A DNA stretch of 64,000 nucleotides. Source: Blasia pusilla (Eukaryota; Marchantiophyta; Marchantiopsida; Blasiales). The notes beneath the pieces were generated by a model that had not been told where the DNA came from, did no database searches, and saw nothing but the letters and a program-made list of their open reading frames with translations. The position numbers were made by a program, and so were the translations under genes. The stretch is from contig CM114275.1 in assembly GCA_050084515.1 (NCBI GenBank), forward strand, positions 25,606,001 through 25,670,000. The letters run 5' to 3'. Positions 32,200 to 48,560 of the stretch are shown piece after piece (position 1 is the stretch's first letter; every line of letters begins with the position of its first letter).

Positions 32200-33250
32200 T
32201 CATGCGTATAGGAACATCCACGATGTATGGGTGTCAAACCGAGTGTTCTACCGAAAAGTTTTCTACAATATGAACTTAGAAAATGGACGACTGTGCGCGC
32301 GCGAATGGTGTTCACGACAGTCGTGAATTCGTTTGCAATTTCGCGTTTGGTGGAGGGTTTTAGGCCGTCGGATTGCGTGGGCATTGGGACTTGGCCCAGC
32401 CCCGCGACCACTCTGCACGGGACTAGGTACATAGTCTCAACGCTCTCGCGCCGTGATTGGACAGTTGTGTGAGTGGGGCAGTGGCGAGTGCAGAGGAAAT
32501 CGTCTCTCCTGTTTCTTTTGGTTAGAACTCGCGCGACGGGATATGCAGTTTATGACCTCTCGTGCACGGATCGGATTGGCCATGGGAAGAGCGGTCGCCG
32601 TTGCGGTGCAAAGCAATAGGTGCTGTCCGGCTTCGAATCCGTGCGATGGAAGAGGAATTCTGTGAGCTCAGGGGCGAGGATTTGGTCTACGACGATAAGA
32701 GTCTGGATTGCGGCGGGAATCGATTCTCGTGTGGTCTGGATTCTCGAGGTGGGATCGGACAGGCGATGAGAAGAAGAGCGGTGCCGAGAGCAGTGGAAAT
32801 CCACTCTCCTCATGAAGCGTAACGGGACGAATTCACGGGACTCTCGCGTCTGCAGTTGAAAGGGGTGGAGGGGCAGGTGGGAGCTCAGGAGCTCAGGAAG
32901 GCCGAGGGGGTTCGATATTTGGTTTGTATCTCAGGACAGACCAGTGCGGGGAAGGGAAGAGTCGAAGCGTTTTGACTGGCGGAGGTGAGAGAGGGTCATG
33001 AATTCTGGTGTGATCCTGCCCATTGTTCAATTAGCGTGGATGTGTAGGAGGCGAATTGATACGGAGTTCATGGCCTGAATAGATTAGCTGATTTCTGATA
33101 TGATCCTTGTACTTTCGGATGTTTCGTTTACTCCTTGTGGTGTTGTTCTGGAAAGATTGGGTGGCCGGGCGGGCGAGGCTGGCATTTCCTTGCAAGAACA
33201 CCCTGGCTGCAAGTCTGTCAGTGTCGCTGGCCCTTTGCCAAGCGGTGCTG
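32200..33250 (+). promoter_or_regulatory. Presumed promoter and 5' leader of the RNase H1 gene
   Basis: GC-rich and CpG-containing sequence begins abruptly after the repeat and runs to the start codon at 33251. The reading frame of exon 1 stays open upstream to 33107, so an organelle-targeting N-terminal extension is possible. No transcription signals are asserted. Confidence 0.4.
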
Positions 33251-36200
33251 ATGGCGAGCAAGAGGAAATATTATGCCGTTAAGGCTGGTCATGTGCCGGG
33301 TATTTATGAGACATGGGAAGCCTGCAAGCGCCAGGTAGCTTTCAGACTTGTACTGGATCCTCTAATAGCTGTTCCTACAGAAGTATTCGGAATTACCTGG
33401 TAGCTTCATAATTCTGTGTTCGTCAATCAGGGTTAAGTGGTAAAGTCATTTCAGTTGCACGGATGCTCTCTTTTGTCTCGTGCAATGGGAGTCGCAAGTT
33501 CAATTCAGCTGATCGTCACGTGAGAGGAAAGCATAGCGTAGTGGGAATATCAGTGGTCGGTCTTGATTTGATTCCTTTTTGACACTTTTTCGCAAAGTGC
33601 CACGACATTCGACGAGGGTTGCCTGCTGATTCTCGCTGCGAATCTTACATAAAACGATCTCTATTTGGTTTCTGAATGTTTTGTTGAAAAAGGACTCTGC
33701 TTGGTTTCACATCTAGGCTTGTTTGATTTCTTAACGCTGTTGGAGTACGCCATACAGGCATGACAATTCTGTCTCCTGGTCCGATCGCTGCCGTCCATCT
33801 TTGCCTCACCGTAGATCAATAGAGGACCTCCCAACTATTGAGGCTTTAGTTTCAGTCATTGTGAGACTCGAGAAATGCCAGCTCTAGATGTTGTCTGTTT
33901 GAGTTGAAATGTTGATTGCTGTTTTTGATAGATCGTGGATGGCTTTGCTGTAGGTCACTGGATTCAAAGGGAACCAGTATAAGAGCTTTCCGTCTCTTGG
34001 GGAAGCGCAGAAGTATCTGGAATCTGACGAGAGTTCATTTGGCGTAGTGGAAGCACCCGGGTCTACTCGTATTACGGAAGTAAGACAGCTAGAACGGGAC
34101 AGATCGCATAGTTCTTTTGCTCCTGTGAGGGTGAGTTCTCTAATTTCCCTCAGTTCGTCAACTTTCAAAATAAGAAAAAAATTATCCCCTAGTCTCAGTC
34201 ATTTGTGGGAGGTCCTCCATGGATCCTAGACAGGCTTGTCACAGGGAAGTTACAATGCCATCGAACCTAAGATCTTGATATGCTGTCCCTCACAGGCTAT
34301 ACAGAAAACTGCTCGGGAAAGCAATCCTTTCAGAAACAATGCATTCCAGATTCATTCTTCGGTACTGGAGATGGCGGTTGAAGACTTTTATGAGGAGCAT
34401 GTAGCACAACCTGCACGAGAAAAGGCTCAAACACAGAGGAACCTGGATGAAGCATCACCCTCAGTGACAACACTGTGTCCACTGAAGTTCACAGCCACAG
34501 GATCAAACAATGAACTGCCAGTCATTGATGTCGATGTAATCTCAATACACGTGATCTCCAAAATGGACGACATTGCAACTTGAATTCCAGTTGGGATGCC
34601 CGAAGTTGTGTGATCAGTTTTGACAGGGTTGTCAATTGTGATTTTGGGGAACAGTTAGTCTGTAGTCAAGTGTGAGTTGGGATATCCCCTCAAACTGGTA
34701 CTGACAGTGGTCAGTGCTAAACACAGGCTGTCTATCAATTGGAATATGATGGAGCGTCCAAGGGGAATCCAGGCCATGCAGGTGCTGGAGCTCTTCTCCG
34801 CCATCCTGATGGGACTGTGGTATGTGGGATCTCCATAGATAATTTCAATATTCTTCTTTGCAAGATGGGCTTTTTTCTTTTTTCATTCAGAGTTTTTCTG
34901 TCTACTTCTTGTGGACAATGTAGCAATATCTGCTGATTTTGTGATTCATCAAAGAGAACTCTGCCAAAAAATGTGTACAATTTGCACTGCAAAGCAGACT
35001 GCACGAAGTCAGTTCTCATCAGAGGTTCCTAGGAAGTGAGCTTTCACGAATTGTGGCTGCTTGCATGCAGCTACAACTCATATATTTTCAAGGAACCTGA
35101 TGATGGATACTAGAGAAAGGATCATTTGCCAGGATTAACCTTGAATATGTCGTTCCAGATGGCTGAGTTGGCTGTAGGTTTGGGCAAGACCACGAATAAT
35201 GTAGCTGAGTACCGGGGTCTAATTGCTGGACTCAGGAAAGCATTAGACTTTGGAATACAACGAATTCAAGCTCAAGGGGATTCTAAGCTTGTTACACAGC
35301 AGGTGTTTGACCATTCATTCACTGCACCACAGCTCTCATCATTCTGATTGGATGCTTTTTTGGCTGCAGGTGCAGTTGATTCAGCACTCATATCTCACAT
35401 CAATGTTAATTTTTGGCTAGGTTCGAGGTGTTTGGGCTGTGAAGAATGAGAATATGGCGGTGCTTTGTAAAGAGGCAAGGGAGCTGGTCAAAAACTTCAG
35501 GGATTTTGAAATTCGTCATGTGGACAGAGTGAGTACATTCTAGATTCTTGCAAGATGCAAATGATGTTCAAGCATGAGGATATGTTGGGATGAATCTGTT
35601 AATCAAGAATGCATGAATATTACACCTCTTAGTAAATGCATGAGTTGTTGAGATGACAGATTGATCGACCCATCTTCTGGTGGAAGAGCAGACCTGGGTA
35701 CAACTAACCCCCCTTCACAACTCGTGAACTAGTTTGCTGCACTCTATTCTTCCTAGACCCTCGTCCTGTCTCCCTCTCCTTCGAATTTATCAGTACCGAT
35801 GGGGGACTCTACTCATCCACACCCAACTTTTACAGAACAGGTCCTCACTACTCTGTAGCTCCAAACATCACACAGCTCCTTTTGGGACAATTACAACCAA
35901 TCTCCACTAGCTAATTTGATAATATAACGTGCCTTCCAGTGAGGCACTTGTACACACAAAGCTTACTGACATCTTACCCCATTTACATTCTTTCAGATTA
36001 CTCTACAGCAGTGCCGGTGCTACATGATGCACCAAGAGCCCCAAGAGTTCCCATAGAGATGTGATGTGAAAACATTATTAGTAAAGGTCAGATTCGAAGC
36101 AGAGGTTTAATATATGTGAAAGAGGTAATATAAGTTGATAGTTGTTAATTCTAATTTGAGATTACTTCAAAAAAATAGTAGAACTTTAATTAACTAACCA

Positions 36201-36809
36201 TCTAAGATTGGTGCATTAGTAGAATAGACATCAACATTTTTCAACATAAGTTCCATTCACAGACCCTTCCACCTTGTGGTAGCACAATGACGTCTTACAT
36301 TCAAATATAATAGCCTTTATTTTCTGGAAGTTTAGACACTCTACCTCCAACCATTCTAGAACTTAATGAGGAGTTTCTCAGTGAGTTTGGAGAAGTTGGA
36401 ATAAATTTTCTTGGAAACTTTTGTATAGTAGAGAGCTCATGGTGTTTCCTTGAAGGTAGGGACATTGAATTATCACAAATTTGCAGTGATTTATACTTAA
36501 TTTTGGTGGTGGAATGCTGTGATCTTGAATTTTTTGACCAACTTTGGGGGATCATCAATCATAGAGTCTCGAAGTATGAGCTGGTTAGACATACGAGTAC
36601 CGTTATTGTGCTCATCTCTTGCTCTTTCTGCTTGGGTCTTACTTGAATGGAATGTGGAGGTTCAGCTTCATTCTCTGATGTGAATCTTTTCCATCTTTGA
36701 TCTTTATGACTCGTTTTTAATGCTGACAATTGACGGTTTCCAGGAGTTCAACTCTGCTGCTGATTCCCTGGCTAATAAAGGTGTAGGACTCCCTGGTAAG
36801 GAAAATTGA
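33251..36809 (+). CDS. Ribonuclease H1 with N-terminal hybrid-binding domain
   Basis: Degrades the RNA strand of RNA-DNA hybrids; plant RNase H1 isoforms act in nucleus, mitochondria or plastids. Seven exons join in frame: 33251-33334, 33954-34079, 34296-34535, 34727-34819, 35159-35302, 35421-35528 and 36744-36809, about 286 aa. Residues 5-50 form the hybrid-binding (viroplasmin-like) domain: KYYAVKAGHVPGIYETWEAC and GFKGNQYKSFPSLGEAQKYL. A Gln/Glu-rich linker follows. The RNase H fold starts at YQLEYDGASKGNPGHAGAGA. All four catalytic acids are visible: D158, E198 (NNVAEYRG), D222 (QGDSKLV) and D272 (NSAADSLANKG). The start is uncertain because the frame is open to 33107 (MYFRMFRLLL). The 3' end is also uncertain: a donor in CCTG/GTAAGG could splice to an acceptor before 37312, replacing the last four residues by about a dozen and ending at 37349. 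Confidence 0.88.
33424..33520 (+). repeat. tRNA-like (SINE head) segment in intron 1 of RNase H1
   Basis: GGTTAAGTGGTAAAGTC resembles a polymerase III A box, and GCAAGTTCAATTC about 55 bases downstream resembles a B box. No clean cloverleaf or discriminator was found, so a tRNA gene is not claimed. Confidence 0.3.
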
Positions 36810-39060
36810 TCACCCAGAAGCTCATTCATCTCCATGTACACCATGAAAGGTCAAAGGATTTACCGAGGAAAAAATTACTTGGTTGTAGTAGTGTCAAGTG
36901 TGGGAGGGTCACGTCACCTCTGGTGTGTCCACCAGTTCCTTCGAGGTAAATCGGTCCGGATCATGTAGCATGCATTTACTGGTGGTCTTCAAAATACAGA
37001 TATTTATCTTTGCAGCGATTGGTTTGGAATGGGAGGAAATGTTGTTCCACTCGTTGAGATAAAATACTACAAAATGGGTAGCTAGTCGATTTGCCAGCCA
37101 TCTGAAGGAATGGAACCTTATTTTTTGACTGGCAAGAGAAATTGCAGTGAAATTCTGAAGTGATAAGAGTTTTGCATGCTGTTTTAGCAATAATCCAATG
37201 TACTGAATGCTTGGCGTGAAGGCATGTGGTAGATTAGACGAGGTCTGTACTTTAGCAAATCTGTAACTTTTATTCATTCCTGGTACTAACGAAGATTCCC
37301 TTGGAATACAGAAGAGAAATTCGTCAGCTCATTTGTACTGACGGAATAAGCAGAGCAGGAAAAGAAAGATTTGCCCAAAGGCCGGGTATACTCCCACTTC
37401 CTTCACTTCGATTGTTTGGGGATCACCTATAACTTGTTGTAGCTGGCTGGCTAGCTCTACTCTAATTCTAAGGCCCAGTCTTGCATCCACTGCAGGCTGA
37501 GTGTGGAAGATGAAATTGAATGGCAGTGGAGCACAGCTTGGCTCTCCCCCAATGACCCCAGATGGTTTTATGTCTGGCAGTGTTCCATCGACAGCCCAAG
37601 TCCTCCAGAGGCTTCTTTATTTGAAGAAGGTAAGTTCTGAGACCTAACGAATAATTTGTCTCTCAACAGCCAAATTTGAGTATCTATAATATGGTATTTT
37701 ATTTCCACCGAATCTTTAGCGAGCAAAACTGTTTCCTGATAATGGTCGTATTTATTTCTCAGGTGAAGAAGTTCAGTTGAACGTAGATGGAAGGCACCCT
37801 CCTCAGCCGTGATACTCAATTTTGTTCATTGTCAAAACCAATTTTGAAAATAAAACTGAATGGTTAAGTGACACGATATGCAATGTCCATCAGAAGTACC
37901 AAAATTGTCTGACGAAAGGATATGCTGGAAATTGCCGAACAGTCTGCGGTGATTATTGTGAATCATCAAGAGTATATGTCAAAAAGATGGTCCACCACCA
38001 TCAGTGCACCAAATCTATGTTTGGAAGGTCGCTTGAAGTTCATATTAATTTAATCTTATTTACCCTAGGATGCAGAGGGGTTCACATAGTAGGATTCACA
38101 GGGTCTTGCACAAATTGAGGAGTAGACTTTAGGACCATCATCTATAAAAATAAAGTTCAATTTGAAAAGATAAACCATCTAATGACACCACACATACTCC
38201 CACCAGACCTGTGTCTGTTTACTGAGGATTACAAGATGGTCCTGTCTGATTACAAGTTAGCCAGTCTGATTATAAGTTGGCCATGTGACTCCTTAAGAAG
38301 ACCTACGTCTGTTCATTGCAAATTGAGGGCGGATGATCGCATACTTCTAGCCAGAGTAGTCCTTAGCTGTCCAACTTCTACTTATAAAATTTCTCATTGT
38401 AGAACTAACAATAGAAATCGTAGTGGACGATTTATAACTAGAATTTCTCGATGAACATCTTCGAGTTCTTCTCAAGTCACTGTGAAGTAATTTGTGAAAT
38501 CATAGTTGTGATCCTCCCACATTGATCCGATTTGTCTACACAAATACTATCTGATTCTCAACTCTCCACAAGAACGATGCCAAGAAAGTCAGCCTAAAAG
38601 AGGATGATGGACAACTCTTTTCTGCAGAGAAATGCCGAAAGAAAATGGCAAAATAATTTCAAGTATAAAAAGATCATTAATTTGAAACAAATTTGACAAA
38701 CTAGTGATTGGATATGTAGTATTCGATGACTATCACTGAAGCCTAATGACTTCCATCAAGTTAAAGTGATTTTCGGCCTACCAATAAGGCAGGCCAGAAC
38801 CCTAAAATCTGCGGCTACTAGTTTTAAAATCTTAAGTCTAAATTTCATTTTCTTAAATACTGAAAAAGTAATAACGTTCCACTCTGTTAAATAACTGCAC
38901 TCTTAATTAAAATTTGAATAATTTATATTTCCCCAATAATTCTATCTTTCCATAAAATTTTAAATAATATTTACTTCTCCCCTCCCCCATATTAAGTATA
39001 CAATTAATTCGTGGGCCAGTAAGATATCAATGTACTATCCTTTTCTTCATTCTTTATCAA
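36810..39060. other. Intergenic, 3' flank of RNase H1 and AT-rich sequence
   Basis: The first part may contain an alternative terminal exon of RNase H1 near 37312-37349. The rest holds only short open frames without recognised motifs. Confidence 0.45.
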
Positions 39061-39068
39061 TTTCATTT

Positions 39069-39232
39069 CCTATAAGTCCCATTTAGGTGACCAAAGTATT
39101 TTTTCCAAAAATCACACGTGAGAAGCCACGAAAACTTTATGAATTTCTTCTCCTATAAGTCCCATTTAAAGTGACCAATTTAATTTTTTTAGAAATCACA
39201 CGTGAGGATACACAAAAACTGCATCCTTCTAT
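39069..39232 (+). repeat. Tandem duplication of about 83 bp
   Basis: CCTATAAGTCCCATTTA ... GTGACCAA ... AAATCACACGTGAG occurs at 39069 and again at 39152. Both copies contain CACGTG, an E-box/G-box core. The duplication lies about 0.8 kb upstream of the nitronate monooxygenase start. Confidence 0.75.
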
Positions 39233-39499
39233 AATTTCTTTTCTTCTAATAATTTATTTTAAAAAAATTACTTGTATTTTCAAATTGAGGGTCATTTTTG
39301 ACATTGACACGTGTAGGGACGGCATGCTTGCGAGGTAATCCTCGCGAGCATGTCTCACTGAACGTTTTTTTAAGAGAACATAGTGAACCGTCCAGAATGC
39401 ACGTTCATTTGAAACTCGTGAGATCGACGGACCTCGCGCTGCCAAACAAAAAGTACTTCCACGTGGCACGAAAAGACCTGCAGTTACAATATATTAGAT

Positions 39500-39972
39500 A
39501 AGCGCTCCTTCCTGGAAACCTTTTTCAGGTTCGAAGATGCAAGAGAGTGTTTTTGGGCCGCGAAAGATGCAAGAGACTATTTTGGAGACTTTAAAATGGA
39601 GAAGTTATAGGAAGAGAGAGCAAGAGAGCGAGAGCGAGAGCGAGAGAGGGGAGGGGAAGAGAATGAGTTTGGAAAGTTTGAATTAGAGAAGCACCAGATG
39701 TGAACGGATCGCTGTAGTGGTCGACATGCTCTCGAAGATAGAGAGCAAAATTCGAGGAGTTGTCTCAGTGGAATTGACATCGAAAGAGGTACTCGGACTT
39801 TAGCGATTGGACCCCCATTTTTAGAGACAGACTTTCCTGTCGACACACACACACACACAGAGAGACTGTACTCATTAAGTAGTGCCTGTCGTAGCCTTGC
39901 GATTGACAGACTTTCCTGTCGACACACACACACACACACACACAGGAGAGAGAGAGAGAGGGAGAGGGAGAG
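39500..39972 (+). promoter_or_regulatory. Presumed promoter and 5' leader of the nitronate monooxygenase gene
   Basis: A purine-rich GAGAG tract at 39615-39665 is followed by a duplicated block: GACAGACTTTCCTGTCGACA plus a CA repeat at about 39828 and again at 39904. GA repeats then lead to the start codon at 39973. Such GA/CT-rich leaders are common in plants. The transcription start is unknown. Confidence 0.45.
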
Positions 39973-43077
<3,105 letters not shown>

Positions 43078-45989
43078 AATTTGCTACTAAAACTTGGTAT
43101 TTGTTACTGTAAATCCTACCTTAGTATAAGTAGAACAGACCTCAGCAAGGAGCGCCAGTACCAAATTTCAGTTAAAAAAATATTATGTGAAACTCATGAA
43201 TGAACTTGGGAGGCCAGGTGTGTCGTGAAGCCCCCCGCTGACAGTTTTGATGACCCTCTTGATAACCAGTATCTTGTGACCATAAGGTGAACGCCGACTT
43301 CAAATTTCAGCGTGTGCCTGGATGGTGCATGTGTTAAAGCAGATAACACCAGGGACTTCTGCACGTATTTCACACCTAAAAGGTGTACACTTGAATCTCC
43401 TACACCGTTTAAGCTGTACACAGGTGCCATTTGACATTGTTGTGCCACTCGCCCATCAATCAGATGAATCTTGTGAATACCTTCTCTTGTGATCTCTTCA
43501 CCTATGACTTCTACAATAATGGGATCTCTCATTGCTTGAGCCGATTCCTTGCGAGTATAGGAGTACCGGCTTCTTCCATCTCAGTTTGGATTGATTTTAG
43601 TCAGATTCCAAGGATTACAATCGAAACTAGAGGAGATTTATCAAAATGAATCGTAATACCTTTCACACATTGGAACTGTTTCCATTACCGGTTCCTGTTT
43701 CTCTTTGGTCTTATGTTCCTCATTGTTGCCTTTGAAAACTAGTTTCCATGATCTTCTTGGCCATACGTGGAGGTAATTCACTTCTCAGAGGACTGTTGTA
43801 CAATACAGAGTGTCGAAGAAGTAGCTAGCTATTCGTGCACCTGGGGCCAATGTCAAGAAGTTTTGGTTACCATTAACCTTCTTATACTTTTTTAGTGACT
43901 TTCTCATTGGAACCATATTTGTGTATTGGCGACAGTCGCAAATGAGAGTCTTTGCTTTGATTGTCGCCTCATGATGGCGAACGTGCTCTTGATGAAGAAC
44001 TCTTAAGAAACTGTATCAGCAAGAGACCATAAGGAATGTAACGGACACGTGCAGTTGTTTTTCAATTCCAATTGGAACCTTTCACTTTCCGCATTGAGAG
44101 GCTATGGAAACCATGTAGATCAAAGGCCGATGATTCAAAACCCTCCTTAAACTCGAGAATTAGAGCCAACACTTAACTCCAACTTAAGACTCTCACGGAT
44201 GAGTTCTCACATGTTAGTACAGATTTCAAGGAGATTTAGATATCCATGCGAGCACTCCACTGATCACGTGTACGTGAATTTCGGAGTAGTCTCAACCACC
44301 GACTCTCAAAGTATTTGGAGGACCTTCATCACCAACGTAACGCACATAACTTTTGGCAACTTTTGACTGAGTGTACTCAGTCAAGTCAAGATTGACCCTA
44401 ATTCTATGCGTGGCGTGATGGGATGTGGGAGCTGGTAATGTGGTATGCTCCATGGATGGACATGAATCCAGCATTGTTTAATGCAATGAGGTGGGAGTTG
44501 CAAGTGGGAAACTTTCGACCAGTGGACATGAGTATAAGTAAAGAAATTTATGAGGTAGTAGTTTGAGAAGGTTGGCGTGGATTAATGAAAGGGAACTAAT
44601 TAGTAAAGATGGAGATTCCAAAATATGGTCAATCCCTAAACAATTATTTTTTATTGAACATATGTAAAGATAGATGTATGCCAACATATGTTTGTGTCCT
44701 AGGTGGACGTTGATGGACAAAGGAGAGAGGTGGACACAAAAAGGATTCCTTTGGTTGGGGTTGCAAAGAATGAGAAAGTGAATTCTAAAGTAGGAAAATT
44801 TGAGGAGACGATAGTAGTAGAAGTAGAGGAGATTGATGGTATGGCTCAAAGAATCAGGAAGTGCATATATATCACCCTAGGAAACTCACATATGTTGACA
44901 TAATACAAGATGAGAAACTCATAAGGTAGATGTAAGATAATGAGAATGTGGAAGTATAAGTAGGAAGCTTGTGACAATTTGACTCAGTATGAGTAGTAGA
45001 AAAAAAGTTGATACTGCGACCATTTGCGCATGTCATAGTTAGAAATAGGGGATGTCAAAGACCACCATGTGAAGATGTTAGACCCGCAACTCGCCCTCAA
45101 TTGCTAGGAAATTTCTAAATGAAATGCATTGAAGAATCTGGAAATACTTCCCAATCACACACCCACGAGTGGGAGAAAAGAGGAGCCATGAACTCGGAGC
45201 CTCTCGGTGGCTTAGGAATCTCAAAAAGGGAAATTTTGTTAAATACTAGTAAGAATGCATTAACACATCTCAAGTTCTTGGCGTGAATAACTATTCTTAT
45301 AAAGATTTAAAGTTTTTATCAAAAAATATTTTACGAAAATCTCACAACCCTTCAAACCTTCAAAAGTAATCGTACTTTTTACCACTCTTTAATGACGCTA
45401 CACTTATTTTTATATTGTTCTTTTGATTGAAGGTGACCTCTTTTCCTTCAATTTTGAAATGGTCATACTAATAAGTCTCCCATTCACACAGAACCAACTG
45501 TAATTTAATAACTCGCCTTCTTTTAAAAAAATTCAAAAGAAGTAATAGGGTCTTTCCCGTTTGAATTTTGTTAAACATTAGAAAGAAATTTTACGCAATC
45601 CCCCCTTCATTAATTGATAATATCGATACACACTCTTTTATGATTCGGGTTTTATTTGGTCGTACACGCAATTATCCCGCCAAATGTAATCGCTCGGAAA
45701 ACGCCCCCCGAGATCTCCATGTTTAGTACACTAAATGTAGAATCAATCCATACTGAGCACGAAGTTAATAGTAAAGTGGACTTCGGTAATAATCCTCCTG
45801 TATATAATAAAAGGGTTTCCTTGTCCCCTTTTGTGAAAATAAACCATTACTGTCCCTTTGCCATGTGTCAAGTTTAGAACTTTTGCCCACAAAAATATGA
45901 TTATCCTCCCTTCTCGGTATACTTGACTCCTTTCCATGAGGAAAGGGAGAGAATGGGAAACCGGTGAGAAACAAGAAAGAAACCTATGG
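43078..45989. other. Intergenic, no supported gene
   Basis: Starts with the 3' flank of the monooxygenase gene. An open frame of 112 codons on the minus strand (43194-43532) and smaller ones have no recognised domain. The sequence becomes strongly AT-rich after about 44500. Confidence 0.45.
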
Positions 45990-46640
45990 GTAATAGCATC
46001 TCACCGCTTTTTCCTGAAAAAGCAATTCAATATATATGCATTGTATATTGCCGTTTTCAGACAGCGCAGTTCCCGGCGGGCTGGGGAACCTGTGGCCCCG
46101 ACGAGAAATCCAAAGCCGTTCCGGTGGCGGCCGAGCGTAGCAGGTCACCCGGTGGACGGGTCACGGGGCCGGGCGGATCCGTGCGTCGGGAACTTAGGAA
46201 TTGACGGCCGTTTAGTGTCGTCGTTTTCTCACTATTTACGATTGTCCTTCGCTAACTACCGCTAGCGTGAACGCTAAGTACAAGCACAGCAGTTAGTGAC
46301 TGGTTAGCGAAAGCGTACAGTCACAGACGTGACGTTCTCCTATCCCATCCATCCAACGAGTTCATCCAATCGGTCTGTTGTGTCTGTAGGGTGGTTATTT
46401 GGTCATTGATTGAGTTTTGTGGCGTATTGGAGCCAACGCAGACGTGAGCGCGGCGGGCCCCGCCGGAGATCCATGGCAGTGTCTAAACTGCAAAGCCTTC
46501 CCGGATCTGGGACAACCTTCTACCTCCCGACAAGTGTTGACGGCGGGACCCGCCCCGCCCCCGAGACGCGCGACAAAGAATGCCCATAGTCGGGAAAATC
46601 GTAGGGACTCGGGAGGGAGAAGGCGGGTACTTTCTTGATA
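45990..46640. other. GC-rich island, unassigned
   Basis: Sharp GC increase between AT-rich flanks, with GGCGGGCTGGGG, CGGCGGGCCCCGCCGG and GGCGGGACCCGCCCCGCC-type inverted G/C runs. No reading frame, tRNA or rRNA signature could be confirmed. It could be an isolated promoter-like island or the LTR of an element of different composition, like the solo LTR at 30593. Confidence 0.35.
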
Positions 46641-47690
46641 GGACCCGTAGAGTAATATGTGTTGGTTACGAGGGCCTTAGGGACAAAATTGGCATTTTTA
46701 ACGGGATAAAACTATTATTTAATGTGACTCATCTTGTTTGTTCTTAGGGCATTTGAAAAAATTAAAAGGGGTTTCTTGCGTGTTTAGGCTACTCCATAAC
46801 ATAAAGCGCAGGTAATAGGGAGCATTATTTAATCTATAAATTAGAATTAGTGAATCTATTTGCATTATAGGATAAAATAATGAGATAATAAGATAAAATA
46901 ATAACAAGTTCCTAATTTTAGCGTTCAATTTATATGTTATATTTTGAGAAGGGAAAATGAATTTGAATGGAAAAATAAAATGATTTCATTAATTAAAATT
47001 AAATAATTGTTTAATTAATGGTTATAATTCTGGTAGGAGAAGTGGAGAGGGAGGAACATGTATTATTTAATTTTTTCTAGAAAAATGAAATTATTTAGGA
47101 TATTGGGGCATTATTTAAGTTTTAATTTATGAGTGGTATTATTTAAAAGAGTGGAATTTTATTATTCCTTTACTACAACCTCGTTGTCGAGGATGCCTAG
47201 GCACATATTAGATGGAATTATTTGAATAAGATTCAAAAGTGGGCATTAGCTCCGAAGGCCTCTTATCGCAAAAGCCTAAAATATATTATTGCATATATAA
47301 GAGTAAATGAAAAAATATTATGCTTAGACAATATAGATTCGGGATAAGACCATGCACATATACTCATTGAGTTTATGATGATGGGGTATTTTTACCATAA
47401 TAGTGTGATTGTAAATACCTTTGAAGATGTATATTTTTTGGGAGGAATTATAAGACATTATTGAAAGATGTGAATTTGTGACTCTGCATGATTGTAAATG
47501 ATTACGAATGTATGATCCATGGGTGTCTGATGTGTCATCATATCACCATTCTTAAAATCTTTTTGTTACGACCTTTGCCTTCTAGATTTTGTCGTAAGAC
47601 AAGTTCAAGATGGACTTGCTACCTCAGGAATACTATAGTCCATGAGGCACGTTCAAGATGGGCTTGCCAAGACAAAGAGGGGGACAAAAG
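46641..47690. other. AT-rich, nothing recognised
   Basis: No gene or repeat boundary could be supported. Confidence 0.45.
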
Positions 47691-47699
47691 AGGGGAAGA

Positions 47700-48560
47700 A
47701 CCCCATGATACACCGAGTCGGCCAAGTTTGCAAAGGTGAACAAGAAGACGGTCTTTGCATTCATCACCAACGATGAATTGAAGGTGCACTTGGACAACGC
47801 CATCGACTCATATATTCTTAGGGAATATTTTAAGAAGTCAAAGCTCAAGTGGCTAGATTGTGCGATTGGTGATTTTGCAAGGAAAGTGGGAGAAGATGAT
47901 TGGAAGAAGGATTACGCCTTGTTCAATGGCCTTGCAAGTTATGAAGACCTCTCGACAAAGAAGAAAAGTTAGTGAGCAAGGTATTTGGGAAGCTCAAAGT
48001 CGCAGAGTTCAAGAAAGACATGGAAGTTCATTGTGGCGGTGTGGAGGATAGGTCTTTGAGAAGAGATAAGAGAGCATGGGGAAAAGATCAAATATCCCCA
48101 TTGACATTTTCAAAAAGACCAAGGCTTCATAGTTTGGTAAGCTTTGGAAGTGTGGGCCCATACTTATGACATCATCATCAACCATCATTTTCTCGGCCAG
48201 ACAGAGGAGAGGAAGGAGTAGTTCTACCATGACAAGCATCATCAGACCAACACCAACGTGGTGGATTTTTTAGTAGCCTTAGAGGCCTACTATCTTCTTT
48301 GCATGGAAACATAACACATCGTCCGACTAAAGAGGAGATAGATGACGCATATGAAAATGAAGGCCAAGTCCAATTTGGGAGCAGACTCAAGAGGACGTAA
48401 GAGGTGTTTTGAATGACCTGAATGTAGGTCGTAATATGAGTTTTGATGGGCCCAAAAAGAGTTCCAATTGTCCTATACATAGCGGCGCTATTTTGAGAAC
48501 CTTTCGTAGGAAGAATACTTCGGATAATAGCAACATTATTTCTCATTTCTCACAGTTAGA
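47700..48560 (+). pseudogene. Decayed coding-like segment, probably of retroelement origin
   Basis: An open stretch reads KTVFAFITNDELKVHLDNAI, DSYILREYFKKSKLKWLDCA and DFARKVGEDDWKKDYALFNG, then shifts frame. Farther on, NTNVVDFLVALEAYYLLCME and EEIDDAYENEGQVQFGSR are readable in other frames. The codon-like composition and charged helices look like former protein, but I do not recognise the family. Confidence 0.35.

Noticed and set aside
33424-33520. tRNA gene
   Set aside because: A- and B-box-like motifs are present, but no acceptor stem or anticodon arm pairs convincingly. It is kept only as a weak SINE-like feature.
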